Shown: piece by piece, positions 50,786-60,041 of the stretch
Layout of the letters: each line of letters opens with the position of its first letter
Position numbering within the stretch: the first letter of the stretch is position 1
Source of the DNA: JBGPGW01 sp046349515
GTDB lineage: Bacteria; Pseudomonadota; Alphaproteobacteria; CADEGL01
Direction of reading: 5' to 3'
Assembly: GCA_046349515.1 (NCBI GenBank)
Contig: JAXMCE010000012.1
Coordinates: 43,708-107,707, forward strand
Length of the DNA: 64,000 nt
The notes under the pieces: generated by a model
Databases searched by the model: none
What the model was told of the DNA's origin: nothing
What the model saw: only the letters and a program-made list of their open reading frames with translations
Made by a program: the position numbers and the translations under genes

Positions 50786-52135
50786 ATGTCGACCATCACG
50801 GTGCTGGCCCCGACCGGATCGCTGGGCTACGGCTTCGACGTCGAAGCCCTGAAGCGCGGCATGACCTTCAAGCCGGACGTCATCGCGGTCGATTCCGGCT
50901 CGACCGATCCGGGGCCGCACTATCTCGGCTCGGGAGAGTTCCTGGTCTCGCGCTTCAGCTACAAGCGCGAGCTCTCGGAACTCATCAAGGCCAGCCGCGC
51001 GGCGGGCATCCCCCTTGTCGTCGGGAGTGCGGGGGGCTCGGGCTCGCGGCCCCAGGTGGACAGGATGCTCGACATCGTCCGAGAGATCGCGCGCGAGGAA
51101 CGTCTCAACCGCACCAAGGTCGCGTGGATCTATGCGGACATCGACCGCGACCGCATCAAGCGCGCGATCAAGGACAACGAGATTCAGGATTTCGAGGCAG
51201 GCTATGCGCTGAGCGATGAATTGGTCGACCAGTCGACCCACATCGTGGCGCAGATGGGCCATGAGCCCATCGTCGAGGCGCTCGAAGCCGGTGCCGACAT
51301 CGTCATCGCGGGCCGGGCCTGCGATGACGGGGCGATCGCGGCCTATCCCATCATGCGCGGCGCTGATCCGGGCCTCGCGATCCACATGGGCAAGATTCTC
51401 GAATGCGGCGCCTTCTCGGCCGTGCCCTTCGCCATGGACGTGATGTTGGGCATCTTGAACGAGGGACACTTCGATCTCGAGCCCGGCAGCATCAACCGTC
51501 GTGCCTCGCTCACCTCCGTCGCGGCCCACACGCTCTACGAACGCGAAAATCCGATCTATCAGCCGGGCCCCGGTTATGCGGTGGATCTCAGTCAATGCAC
51601 CTTCGAGCAGATCAATGAGCGCCAGGTCCGTGTCGCAGGCGCGCGCTACATGCCGCAGGGCGAGCACTGGGTGAAGCTCGAGGGCGCCCGACGCATCGGG
51701 TACCGCAGCATCTCGATCGCGGGAATCCGATGCCCCACGATGATCCGCCGCATCGATGGCATCCTCGAGGACGCTCGGCAGGAGGCGTTGCGCTATTTCT
51801 CGCCGCAGCCGATCACCGTCACCTACCACGTCTATGGACGCGACGGCGTGATGCGCGAGCTCGAGCCGCAGCGCGCCATCAGCGCGCAGGAGCTCGGCCT
51901 TGTGATCGACGTGGTCGCGGCCGATCAGGAGCTGGCCCATGCCGCCTGCCATCACATCAGCGGCGGTCTTCTCCATGTCAGCTATCCCGGCCAGAAGAAC
52001 ACGGCTGGCAACCTGGCGTTCCCCTATTCGCCCTCCGAACTCGCCGCCGGCCCCGCCTACGCCTTCTCGGCCTACCACCTGATGCGTGCGCAGTCGCCGA
52101 CGGAGTTGTTCAAGACGCACTACGAGGAACTCTGA
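50786..52135 (+). CDS. AtuA-like (DUF1446) family protein
   Basis: A 449-residue member of the AtuA-like DUF1446 family. TITVLAPTGSLGYGF near the N terminus, VVGSAGGSGSRPQVDRMLDI (about 73-92) and IAGRACDDGAIAAYPIMRG (about 172-190) are clear. Family proteins are linked to terpenoid and hydroxy-acid catabolism, but the catalysed reaction is not firmly known to me. It overlaps no gene; the DUF4387 gene begins one base after its stop, the usual split pairing. GGAGAAGGAG gives the ribosome site. Confidence 0.82.
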   Translation: MSTITVLAPTGSLGYGFDVEALKRGMTFKPDVIAVDSGSTDPGPHYLGSGEFLVSRFSYKRELSELIKASRAAGIPLVVGSAGGSGSRPQVDRMLDIVREIAREERLNRTKVAWIYADIDRDRIKRAIKDNEIQDFEAGYALSDELVDQSTHIVAQMGHEPIVEALEAGADIVIAGRACDDGAIAAYPIMRGADPGLAIHMGKILECGAFSAVPFAMDVMLGILNEGHFDLEPGSINRRASLTSVAAHTLYERENPIYQPGPGYAVDLSQCTFEQINERQVRVAGARYMPQGEHWVKLEGARRIGYRSISIAGIRCPTMIRRIDGILEDARQEALRYFSPQPITVTYHVYGRDGVMRELEPQRAISAQELGLVIDVVAADQELAHAACHHISGGLLHVSYPGQKNTAGNLAFPYSPSELAAGPAYAFSAYHLMRAQSPTELFKTHYEEL

Positions 52136-52136
52136 G

Positions 52137-52463
52137 ATGACGGCGACACCGCTTGCGGACCTCGCGACCATCGTGCGCAGCAAGAATGCGGGACCGTTCC
52201 GCATCACCTTCGACATCATGTTGCCGGATCAGAAGACCTTCGAGCGAGTCCGGCGGAGTGCCGTCCTGACGAAGGACAGCGTCGCGAGACTGCTCGGCAT
52301 CGCGCCAGCCGATGTCACGTCGATCTTCGAGCTCGAGGCAGCGCGCGCCTTCAAGGTCACGATCAGGCGCCCGCGCGGCCAATGCGACATCGGGGAAAGC
52401 GACGTTTACGGCGCTCAGCAGCACGTACCCTTCATGGGCCTCATGATCCCGGCCGAGGGCTGA
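52137..52463 (+). CDS. DUF4387 (AtuA-related) small protein
   Basis: A 108-residue protein of the DUF4387 family, which is commonly coded right after DUF1446 proteins and corresponds to the C-terminal AtuA module. Recognisable pieces are LATIVRSKNAGPFRITFDIMLPD and GESDVYGAQQHVPFM. Its start follows the upstream stop by a single base, so it must be translated from the same message. I infer a complex with the AtuA-like protein. A transporter operon follows 146 bases later. Confidence 0.8.
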   Translation: MTATPLADLATIVRSKNAGPFRITFDIMLPDQKTFERVRRSAVLTKDSVARLLGIAPADVTSIFELEAARAFKVTIRRPRGQCDIGESDVYGAQQHVPFMGLMIPAEG

Positions 52464-52609
52464 TTCGCGCTCGAATCCGGGGTAATCCCGTCTTGCCGCG
52501 CTGCACACGCTCTTTACGGGGCCCGGGGGGGCCGTCAAACTCAAGCCGGGTCTGGGAGAGAGGCGGACGACTGCCTCCATCGACCGGGGAGATCAAGGGA
52601 GGTCAATTC

Positions 52610-53647
52610 ATGCGTATCGCGACGATCATCGGCGCCGCCATCGGACTCCTGTTCGGTGTGGCGGCCGCCAACGCCCAGGAAAAGCTCGTCATCGCCCATT
52701 ACGGCGGCAACTTCGGCAAGGGCATCGAGACCTGCATGTTCGATACCTTCACGAAGGCGACCGGCATCGGCATCACGCCTGAGCCTGGCGTGTCCACCGT
52801 GACGCGTGCCAAGCTCCAGCAGCAGAAGGGCAATCCGGCGATCGACATCGCCTGGATCGACGGCGGCATCTCGGAGCTCGCGGCGGGTGACGGCACGCTC
52901 GCGGTCATCGATCCGAAAAAGGTGCCGAACGTCGCGAACCTCATCGACGAGGGCGTCTACAAGCGGAAGGACGGAACGATCTATGCGGTGAGCGCCGGCT
53001 TCTACGCGATCGGCATTGCCTACAACACGAAAGAGGTGAAGACCGCACCCACGTCTTGGAACGATCTGTGGAACAAGGAATACGAGGGCAAGATCACGAT
53101 CCCGAGCGCGGTCAACGCTGGCGGCATTCCGGTCTTCCTTCACATCAACAAGATCAACGGCGGCGATATCAACAACGTCGATCCGGGTGTCAACAAGCTG
53201 AAGACGCTCAAGGTCGCGAACTACTTCGATTCGACGGGCGCCGGCCAGAACAGCTTCGAGGCGGGCGAAGTCATCATCGGCGCGCATTACGCGACGGCAG
53301 CGTGGGGCTTGGCGGACAAGGGGCTGCCCATCAGTTGGGTCGCGCCCAAGGAGGGCGCCACCTCGTCCGACATTCGCATGCATCTCGTCGAGGGAACGAA
53401 GAAGAAGGAGGCGGCCGAGAAGTTCCTCAATCATGCCCTCAGCAAGGAAGTCGCGACCTGCATGAGCGAGACCCTCTATTTGGGTCCCGCGACAAAGGGC
53501 GTGACGTTGAGCGACAAGGCCAAGGCGCGTCTGCCATGGGGCCCCAACGGCTCGATCAAGAATCTCATCCTGTTCAATTGGGACGAGGTCAACGCCAACC
53601 GCGACCGCTTGAACGAGATCTGGAACAAGCGCGTCGCCGGGAAATAG
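52610..53647 (+). CDS. ABC transporter substrate-binding protein (polyamine/PotD type)
   Basis: A 345-residue periplasmic binding protein. The signal peptide ends at ANAQ (about residue 22), and mature segments such as VIAHYGGNFGKGIETCMFDTFTKATGI and GYAIGIAYNT-like strands are typical of the spermidine/putrescine-type solute-binding family. It should capture a small solute, and neighbouring catabolic genes suggest a carboxylate or amine. GGGAGG is the ribosome site. It heads an SBP-ATPase-permease-permease set. Confidence 0.9.
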   Translation: MRIATIIGAAIGLLFGVAAANAQEKLVIAHYGGNFGKGIETCMFDTFTKATGIGITPEPGVSTVTRAKLQQQKGNPAIDIAWIDGGISELAAGDGTLAVIDPKKVPNVANLIDEGVYKRKDGTIYAVSAGFYAIGIAYNTKEVKTAPTSWNDLWNKEYEGKITIPSAVNAGGIPVFLHINKINGGDINNVDPGVNKLKTLKVANYFDSTGAGQNSFEAGEVIIGAHYATAAWGLADKGLPISWVAPKEGATSSDIRMHLVEGTKKKEAAEKFLNHALSKEVATCMSETLYLGPATKGVTLSDKAKARLPWGPNGSIKNLILFNWDEVNANRDRLNEIWNKRVAGK

Positions 53648-53725
53648 AGAAGGCTCTGGCGGGATGTGCTGACGGGCATTGCTCGACGGCACATCCCGGT
53701 CCAGCCGTAATGCGACGGCCGGTTC

Positions 53726-54790
53726 ATGGCTGACGACCTCATCGCAATCGACCGGCTCGTGAAGCGGTACGGGCCGGTGAATGCGCTCGCTGGCGTCACG
53801 CTGCGCGTGGCGCAAGGCGAGTTTCTCGCGCTTCTGGGCCCGTCCGGTTGCGGGAAGACGACGCTTCTCCGGTGCATCGCCGGATTCGTCGACCCGACGG
53901 AAGGGGACGTGCGGATCGGCGGCAAGCTCATGAACGACGTGCCGCCGCACGAGCGGCCCGTCAACACGGTGTTCCAGAACTATGCCCTGTTCCCCCACCT
54001 CACCGTCTCGGAGAACGTCGGCTTCGGGCCGCGCCGAAAGGGCGTCGCCAAGGCGGAGATCGCGAAGCAGGTCGAGGACGTGCTTACGATGGTGGGCATG
54101 GAGGGATTCGGCGACCGGATGCCGCGCCAGCTCTCGGGCGGCCAGCAGCAGCGGATCGCGCTCGCCCGCGCGATCGTCAACCGGCCGCAGGTGCTGCTGC
54201 TGGACGAGCCGCTCGGCGCCCTCGACTTGAAGCTCCGAAAACGCATGCAGGTCGAATTGAAGCGTCTCCACGAGAAACTCGGCATGACCTTCGTCTACGT
54301 CACCCACGACCAGGAAGAGGCGCTGGTCATGGCGGATCGCATCGCGGTCATGAACCACGGCGAGTTCGTGCAGATCGGAACGGGCGAGGAGATCTACCGC
54401 GCGCCCAATTCGCGCTATGTCGCGGATTTCATCGGCGAGGCCAATCTCATCGATTGCGCCGTGCGATCCGGGCGGCTCGATTTGGCCGGCGCCGCGGCTC
54501 TGCCCTACGATGCGCCGGCAGGGGCGGGGACGGCGGCCGCGACGCTCATGGTCCGACCCGAGGACATTCAGGTCGGGCATCCGGGGGGCGGCGCTGATGC
54601 GGTCGCGCTGCAGGCGACGGTGCGCGACAAGGTCTTCGTCGGAAGCTCCTGGCGCGTCTATGCGACGCTCGGCTCGGGTCAGGAGATCGCGGCCCAGCCC
54701 GGCTTCAGCCCGGAGCTCGAACGGGCCCGGCCCGGCGAGACCATCCAGCTCTGGTGGCCGCGCGAGCGTGGCCGGGTGTTGTCGCAATGA
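53726..54790 (+). CDS. ABC transporter ATP-binding protein (PotA-like)
   Basis: A 354-residue cytoplasmic ATPase. Walker A GPSGCGKTT is near residue 37, the Q-loop is in VFQNYALFPHLTV, the signature is LSGGQQQRIALARA, Walker B is LLLDEPLGALD, and the switch His is in YVTHDQEEALVMADR. A TOBE_2 domain makes up the last 80 residues (MVRPEDIQVG). It is the energy subunit for the following two permeases. Confidence 0.93.
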   Translation: MADDLIAIDRLVKRYGPVNALAGVTLRVAQGEFLALLGPSGCGKTTLLRCIAGFVDPTEGDVRIGGKLMNDVPPHERPVNTVFQNYALFPHLTVSENVGFGPRRKGVAKAEIAKQVEDVLTMVGMEGFGDRMPRQLSGGQQQRIALARAIVNRPQVLLLDEPLGALDLKLRKRMQVELKRLHEKLGMTFVYVTHDQEEALVMADRIAVMNHGEFVQIGTGEEIYRAPNSRYVADFIGEANLIDCAVRSGRLDLAGAAALPYDAPAGAGTAAATLMVRPEDIQVGHPGGGADAVALQATVRDKVFVGSSWRVYATLGSGQEIAAQPGFSPELERARPGETIQLWWPRERGRVLSQ

Positions 54791-54820
54791 ACGCCGCCGC
54801 CATCGGTTGTTGATCGCGCC

Positions 54821-55660
54821 ATGCGAATCGGAACCTGGAGCGCAGCCCTTCTCCTCGGCATTCCCGTCGCCTATCTCGTCGTGTTTTTCCTCGTGCCGTT
54901 CGGCACGGTGATACTGACCAGCGTCAAGTCCGCCGAGGGCGGGGTGAGTGTCGCACAGTACGCGCGCGTCCTGTCGGATGAGTACTATTGGGGCGCCCTT
55001 GGGCTCACCTTCAAGGTGGCGTTGTGGACGACGCTCGTCGTGCTGGCCATCGGCTACCCGCTGGCCTACACGATGACCTACAACATCCGGAAGCCCGGAT
55101 GGCGCCGGCTCATCTACATGATCGTCGTGACGCCGCTCTTCACCTCGAGCATCGTGCGCGCCTTCGGCTGGCTGGTGCTTCTCGGACGAAAGGGCTTCGT
55201 CAACGAGACCTTGGCTTCTCTCGATCTCGTCGAGAAGCCCGTGCAATTCCTTTTCAATGAGCTCGGCATCGTGATCGGCATGACCTACATCATGGTGCCT
55301 TTCATGGTCCTCACGGTCGCGAGCGTCCTGCAGAACATCGAACCGTCTCTCCTCGAGGCGGCGCGCGACCTCGGCGCGCGGCCGATCGTCGCGTTCCTCA
55401 AGGTGACGCTGCCCCTCAGCCTTCCGGGCGTCGTGGCGGGTTCGCTCATCGTCTTCACGCTCTCCGTCTCGGCCTATGTCACTCCGAGCATCCTCTCCGG
55501 CGGCAAGCGCACCGTCATGTCGATGCTGATTTACCAGCAGTACGCCTCGGTGCTTAATTTCAACTTCGGGGCGGCGCTCGCGGTCTTCCTTCTGCTCGCG
55601 ACCTTTGTGCTGATCGCGGGCTATCTTCTGGTCATCGAGCGCTACGCGCGGGCGGCCTAG
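54821..55660 (+). CDS. ABC transporter permease (PotB-like)
   Basis: A 279-residue inner-membrane permease with about six membrane segments, starting with ALLLGIPVAYLVVFFLVPFG. The EAA loop, which docks the ATPase, is LLEAARDLGARPIVAFLKVTLPLSLPGVVAG (about 182-212). The second permease begins two bases after its stop. Confidence 0.92.
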   Translation: MRIGTWSAALLLGIPVAYLVVFFLVPFGTVILTSVKSAEGGVSVAQYARVLSDEYYWGALGLTFKVALWTTLVVLAIGYPLAYTMTYNIRKPGWRRLIYMIVVTPLFTSSIVRAFGWLVLLGRKGFVNETLASLDLVEKPVQFLFNELGIVIGMTYIMVPFMVLTVASVLQNIEPSLLEAARDLGARPIVAFLKVTLPLSLPGVVAGSLIVFTLSVSAYVTPSILSGGKRTVMSMLIYQQYASVLNFNFGAALAVFLLLATFVLIAGYLLVIERYARAA

Positions 55661-55662
55661 CG

Positions 55663-56472
55663 ATGCGGATAGGCGCGACGATCGGACGGATCACCCTCAC
55701 GGGCACGAGCATCCTGGCCCTCGTGTTCCTGTCCTTCCCGCTGCTCGTCGTCATTTCGATCTCCTTCACTTCGACCGAGTACCTGCGCTTTCCGCCGGTG
55801 GGCTTCACCTGGCAGTGGTACAGCCGCTTCTTCCAGGATTCGTCCTTCGTCCACTCCTTCCTCACGAGCGCGAAGCTCGCGGCGTCCGCGACGGTGGGCG
55901 CGCTCGCACTTGGCATCCCCGCGGGCCTGGTCATCGCGCGCAAACGCTTCCCTGGCCGCCAGGCGCTGAGCGCCCTGTTCCTTTCGCCCCTCGTCCTGCC
56001 GACGATCGTCGTCGGCGTGGCGATCCTGCAATACGCCACCGCCATCGGCCTCGCGCGCACGTTCTGGGCGCTCCTGATGGGTCATATCGTGCTTGTCATG
56101 CCCTATGTGATGCGGACCACGCTTGCCTCGCTCTCGGGCTTCGAGACGAGCCTCGAAGAGGCGGCCCAGGATTTGGGGGCGACGCCCATAAGAACGTTCT
56201 TCCTCGTGACCTTGCCCCTCATCAAGCCGGGCATCGTCGCGGGCGGCCTCTTCGCATTCATCATTTCGTGGATCGATGTCGAAGTGGCCATCTTCAATTC
56301 GACGCCCGAGCTCATCACGATCCCGGTCAAGATGTTCAACTACGTTCAGTTCAACGTCGATCCGATCCTCGCGGCCGTCTCGGCCGTGACGATCTATGTC
56401 GCGATCCTGACCGTCCTCGTCATCGATCTCACCGTCGGGATCGAGAAGGCCACGACGCGGTCTCGCGAGTAG
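55663..56472 (+). CDS. ABC transporter permease (PotC-like)
   Basis: A 269-residue inner-membrane permease, the second half of the heterodimeric channel. Six hydrophobic segments are visible, and the EAA loop is SLEEAAQDLGATPIRTFFLVTLPLIKPGIVAGGL (about 164-197). The C-terminal end is basic (KATTRSRE). A CoA-transferase gene follows after 58 bases, apparently in the same transcript. Confidence 0.92.
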   Translation: MRIGATIGRITLTGTSILALVFLSFPLLVVISISFTSTEYLRFPPVGFTWQWYSRFFQDSSFVHSFLTSAKLAASATVGALALGIPAGLVIARKRFPGRQALSALFLSPLVLPTIVVGVAILQYATAIGLARTFWALLMGHIVLVMPYVMRTTLASLSGFETSLEEAAQDLGATPIRTFFLVTLPLIKPGIVAGGLFAFIISWIDVEVAIFNSTPELITIPVKMFNYVQFNVDPILAAVSAVTIYVAILTVLVIDLTVGIEKATTRSRE

Positions 56473-56530
56473 AATCCGCCGCACGCCCCATGCCTCACGC
56501 CATGCGCCCGCAGCTCGCTCACAGCCCGAC

Positions 56531-57718
56531 ATGACCGCCGCCCTTTCGGACATCAAGGTGCTCGAGACCGGCTCCATGTTCGCGGGCCCCTTCTGCGGCG
56601 CGCTCCTCGGCGATTTTGGGGCCGAGGTCATCAAGCTCGAGAAGCCGGGCAAGCCCGACGCGCTGCGCGACTGGCCGCCCTTGAAGGGTGGCCATTCGAT
56701 CCTCTGGAAGACCATCGGGCGCAACAAGCGCTTCGTCACGCTCGACATCTCGCGCGAAGAGGCGCGGGAGACGACGTTGGCGCTCATCGCGCGGAGCGAC
56801 GTCGTCATCGAGAACTTCCGCCCGGGCACGCTCGAACGTTGGGGTTACGGCCCCAACGAGTTGGCTCAACGCTTCCCCCACATCATCTGGGTGCGCGTCT
56901 CGGGCTATGGCCAGACGGGCCCTTACAAGGGGCGGGGCGGCTATGCCACGATCGCCGAAGGGTATTCGGGCCTTGCTTCATTCACAGGCTATGCCGATCG
57001 CGGGCCGATGATCTCGGCCTTCCCGTTGGGCGACTACCTGGCAGGCACTTACGGTGCCTTCGGCGCTCTCGCCGCGATCAACGCTCGCCGCCGCACCGGG
57101 CGCGGCCAGGTGGTCGATGTCAGCCTCTTCGAGCCGCTCTTGCGCATCATCGAATCCGCGGTCGTGCGGTTCGACCAGACGGGCGAGTTGAAGCCGCGTC
57201 TCGGCAACCAGATGGAAGAGGACGTGCCGCGCAACATCTATGCGACTAAAGACGGGTTCGTCTCGATCAGCGTCGGCTCTCAAGCCATCTTCGACAATCT
57301 GTGCGATGCCATGCGGCGGCCGGACCTCAAGGCCGATCCGCGCTTCAACGGCATGGGGCTCCGCGTGAAGAACCGCGACGTGATCGACGCGATCGTGCGG
57401 GATTGGTTCGCGACCTTGACGACGGAAGAGGCGCTGGCGCGCGCCGACGAACACAAAGTCGTCGTCGGCAAGATCAACACGATGGCTGAGGTCTTCGAGG
57501 ACATCCATATCCTCGCGCGCGAGGCGCTGCCGCGGATTGCGGACGCCGATTTCGGCGCTGTCCGCATGCCGGCGCCTGCGCCCAGGCTGTCCGATACACC
57601 CGGTGCGATCCGCTGGACGGGCAGGGCGCCCGGTGCCGACAATGACCATGTGTTCCGCGAGGTGCTGAAGCTCGCGGACCGCGAGATCGAACGGATGAAG
57701 GCGGCGGGAGTGATCTGA
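56531..57718 (+). CDS. CaiB/BaiF family (type III) CoA-transferase, copy 2
   Basis: A 395-residue type III CoA-transferase. N-terminal ETGSMFAGPFCGALLGDFGAEVIKLEKPGKPD, ENFRPGTLERWGYG and the VSGYGQTGPYKGRGGY stretch are all consensus. The catalytic Asp is expected in VVDVSLFEP near residue 197. It would load CoA onto the acid imported by the adjacent transporter and so prepare it for the thiolase-fold/DUF35 pair that follows two bases later. The exact acid is unknown. Confidence 0.9.
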   Translation: MTAALSDIKVLETGSMFAGPFCGALLGDFGAEVIKLEKPGKPDALRDWPPLKGGHSILWKTIGRNKRFVTLDISREEARETTLALIARSDVVIENFRPGTLERWGYGPNELAQRFPHIIWVRVSGYGQTGPYKGRGGYATIAEGYSGLASFTGYADRGPMISAFPLGDYLAGTYGAFGALAAINARRRTGRGQVVDVSLFEPLLRIIESAVVRFDQTGELKPRLGNQMEEDVPRNIYATKDGFVSISVGSQAIFDNLCDAMRRPDLKADPRFNGMGLRVKNRDVIDAIVRDWFATLTTEEALARADEHKVVVGKINTMAEVFEDIHILAREALPRIADADFGAVRMPAPAPRLSDTPGAIRWTGRAPGADNDHVFREVLKLADREIERMKAAGVI

Positions 57719-57720
57719 AG

Positions 57721-58869
57721 ATGGAACGGGACATCGGCATCGTCGGCTACGGCCAGACACCCTATACGAAGCGGGCGACCCAGCCGCTCATCGCGTACTT
57801 GGCTGAAGCCACCCGGCGGGCGCTCGCGAGCGCGGGACTTTCAAGGGCGGACGTCGATGGCCTCGCCGTGGGCGCCTTCCAGCTTCCGCCCGACAACGCC
57901 GTGACGCTCGCCGAGCAATTCGGCATCACCGTGTCCTTCGCCTGGTTCTTCACGGCGGGGGGTGCCGGCTCCGTCTCGGCCGTCATGGCCGCCATGCGTG
58001 CGATCGAGGCCGGGCAGGCGGACGTGGTCGTATGCGTTGCCGGCGATTGCTACGACGTGGGTGCCCACTACCGGCTCATGGGTAACTTCAACCAGGCCCT
58101 CTCCAACTACGCGCTGCCGCACGGCTTCGGCGGGCCCAACGGGCTCTTCGCGCTCGTCACGCGCAAGCACATGGAGCGCTACGGCACGACCCGCGAGCAG
58201 TTCGGCCGCATCTGCGTCGGGCAGCGGGCGAGCGCGGGCTTGAACGAGAACGCGATGCTGCGCGCGCCCATGACGATCGACGATTACCTCAATGCACGCA
58301 TGATCGCCGATCCCTTGCGCCTCTATGATTGCGTGCTGCCCTGCGCGGGGGCGGAGGCGGTCGTCGTCGCCGCGCTCGACCGCGTGCCGAAAGAAAAGCG
58401 CGTGCGCGTCCTCGCCGCGCGCGAGCAGCACAACCACCCGCCGGGCGAAGTGGCGCCCCTCCACATCGGTGCGCAGCTGTTCCGCGACCGTCTTTACGCC
58501 GATGCGGGCTTCGGGCCCAAGGACATGCAATTCGTCCAAGTCTATGACGACTATCCCGTCATGGTCGCGATCCAGCTCGAGGACCTTGGATTCTTCGGAT
58601 CCGGCGAGGCGCCGTCCTTCCTCGCCAAGCACGACTTCGCCTGGAACGGCTCCCTCCCCTTGAACACGGGCGGAGGGCAGCTCTCCTGCGGGCAGACAGG
58701 AGCCGGCGGCGGCATGATCGGTTTGTGGGAGGCCGCGGCGCAGCTTCGCCACGAGGCGGGCGCTCGGCAGATCAAGGGCGTCAAACGCGGCCTCGTCTCC
58801 GGCTACGGCATGGTTGGCTACGGCCACGGTCTTGGTTCGGCCGCCATCATCCTTGAGAGGGCAGCATGA
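57721..58869 (+). CDS. thiolase-fold protein (SCP2/Ltp2-like), probable aldolase
   Basis: A 382-residue thiolase-superfamily protein. The first catalytic Cys of true thiolases is missing: the loop reads FFTAGGAGSVSAV (about 77-89). The usual C-terminal CxG is replaced by SGYGMVGYGHG, and the expected His site reads QLSCGQTGAGGG (Cys323). These features match lipid-transfer-type aldolases such as Ltp2 rather than a Claisen thiolase. It overlaps the DUF35 gene by four bases (ATGA); such pairs form heterocomplexes that catalyse retro-aldol or thiolytic cleavage of acyl-CoAs. Confidence 0.87.
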   Translation: MERDIGIVGYGQTPYTKRATQPLIAYLAEATRRALASAGLSRADVDGLAVGAFQLPPDNAVTLAEQFGITVSFAWFFTAGGAGSVSAVMAAMRAIEAGQADVVVCVAGDCYDVGAHYRLMGNFNQALSNYALPHGFGGPNGLFALVTRKHMERYGTTREQFGRICVGQRASAGLNENAMLRAPMTIDDYLNARMIADPLRLYDCVLPCAGAEAVVVAALDRVPKEKRVRVLAAREQHNHPPGEVAPLHIGAQLFRDRLYADAGFGPKDMQFVQVYDDYPVMVAIQLEDLGFFGSGEAPSFLAKHDFAWNGSLPLNTGGGQLSCGQTGAGGGMIGLWEAAAQLRHEAGARQIKGVKRGLVSGYGMVGYGHGLGSAAIILERAA

Positions 58870-59267
58870 GCACCTATCCCCAACCCCGCGAAGACGCGAT
58901 CAACGCGCCGCTGCTTGCGGCCTGGCGCGAGGGTCGGCTTGCGCTCCAGCGCTGCAAGGGCTGCGGCAAGGCGATCTACTACCCGCGGCCCATGTGCCCC
59001 TTCTGCTGGTCGGAGGCGCTCGAATGGTTCGAAGCGAGCGGCCGGGGCAGGATCGTGTCCTACAGCCTCGTCTTCAAGCCGCACAACGAGGCCTTCGACA
59101 ATGAACTGCCGGTGATCCTCGTCGAGGTCGAACTCGAGGAGAAGGCGCTCATGCTCTCCCGCATCGTGGGCGCCAAGCCGGAGAGCGTGCAGAGCGGCCT
59201 CAAGGTCACGCTCGTGCCCATGCCCGACGCCAAGCGCTATCCACTGCCGACCTTCGTCCTCGCCTGA
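58866..59267 (+). CDS. DUF35 OB-fold/zinc-ribbon protein, partner of the thiolase-fold enzyme
   Basis: A 133-residue DUF35 protein. The zinc ribbon is intact (LQRCKGCGKAIYYPRPMCPFCW, four Cys as CxxC-CxxC at about 34-55), followed by an OB-fold domain with GRGRIVSYSLVFKP. DUF35 subunits complete the acyl-CoA site of thiolase-like partners, as in BbsA/BbsB or ChsH2/Ltp2. It is the last plus-strand gene of this block and converges with an SDR gene. Confidence 0.9.
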   Translation: MSTYPQPREDAINAPLLAAWREGRLALQRCKGCGKAIYYPRPMCPFCWSEALEWFEASGRGRIVSYSLVFKPHNEAFDNELPVILVEVELEEKALMLSRIVGAKPESVQSGLKVTLVPMPDAKRYPLPTFVLA

Positions 59268-59270
59268 TCC

Positions 59271-60017
59271 CTAGTACATCCGCATTCCGCCGTCGGCGAT
59301 GATCGTCTCGCCGACGACAAAGCGATTGCGCCGCGACGCAAGAAACAGGACGACTTCCGCGATGTCGCGGGGCTCCGCCGCGCGGCGCACGGGGATGATC
59401 GGCAGGCGTTCGACGAGCCAGGGCTGGTCCCGCTGCCGCTCCGTTGCGACATTGCCGGGGCTCACGCCGTTGACCAGCACGCCGTGCGGCGCCAGTTCGA
59501 GGGCAAAGCTCTTGGTGAGGCTCAGCACCGCCGCCTTGGCCGCGGCGTAGTGCGGCAGGGTGAGGTTGGCGACGTAGGCGCCGCTCGATGCGATGTTGAC
59601 GACGCGCCCGTAACGCCTAGCGACCATGCCGTCCATGAAGGCCCGCGTCGCGAGGAAGACGCTCTTCGCGTTCACGTCGAAAACGCGCTGCCACTCGTTC
59701 GCTGTGATGGCCTGGACGGTCGTGAACGGAAACCAGCCGGCATTGTTGATGAGCACATCCGCCCGGCCAAACTCGCCGAGGATCGCATCGCGCGCCTGAA
59801 GGATCTCTTCCTCGCGCGCGACATCGGTCACATAGCCGCGTGCGGTCGCGCCATCCCGGGCCAGTTGCGCAACGGAGTCGTCGAGCCGGCCAGAGTCGCG
59901 ATCGAGAATCGCGACCGACGCGCCGCGTTGGGCCAGAAGCGCCGAGATGGCGTGGCCCAAGCCCTGGGCGCCGCCGGTGATGACGGCGACCTGGCCCGAG
60001 AACTCCTTGTCCGGCAC
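59271..60017 (-). CDS. SDR family oxidoreductase (copy 3)
   Basis: A 248-residue classical short-chain dehydrogenase starting at GTG with a GAGGG ribosome site. TGGAQGLG binds the cofactor, AILDRDS after the second strand points to NAD, NNAGW is present, and the catalytic Tyr-Lys is YAAAK following SSGAY. It is last in a minus-strand run after the proline-racemase-like gene (24 bases), so it may reduce or oxidise an intermediate of imino-acid catabolism. Confidence 0.88.
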   Translation of the reverse strand: MPDKEFSGQVAVITGGAQGLGHAISALLAQRGASVAILDRDSGRLDDSVAQLARDGATARGYVTDVAREEEILQARDAILGEFGRADVLINNAGWFPFTTVQAITANEWQRVFDVNAKSVFLATRAFMDGMVARRYGRVVNIASSGAYVANLTLPHYAAAKAAVLSLTKSFALELAPHGVLVNGVSPGNVATERQRDQPWLVERLPIIPVRRAAEPRDIAEVVLFLASRRNRFVVGETIIADGGMRMY

Positions 60018-60041
60018 GGCGCGCCCTCGGCCGGCGAGGCG

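Noticed and set aside
48680..52219. A 1179-codon minus-strand open frame
   Set aside because: Only its 3' part (48,680-50,173) is the patatin gene; the rest is antisense to the AtuA-like gene and lacks family similarity.
52464..52609. A glycine-riboswitch-like leader (GGAGAG and a GAGGC/GCCTC hairpin) before the binding-protein gene
   Set aside because: The conserved aptamer core could not be found; only a five-base stem and a purine-rich patch are present.
52541..55246. A 901-codon minus-strand open frame opposite the transporter genes
   Set aside because: The plus strand carries clear ABC transporter motifs, and the reverse translation is compositionally biased without domains.
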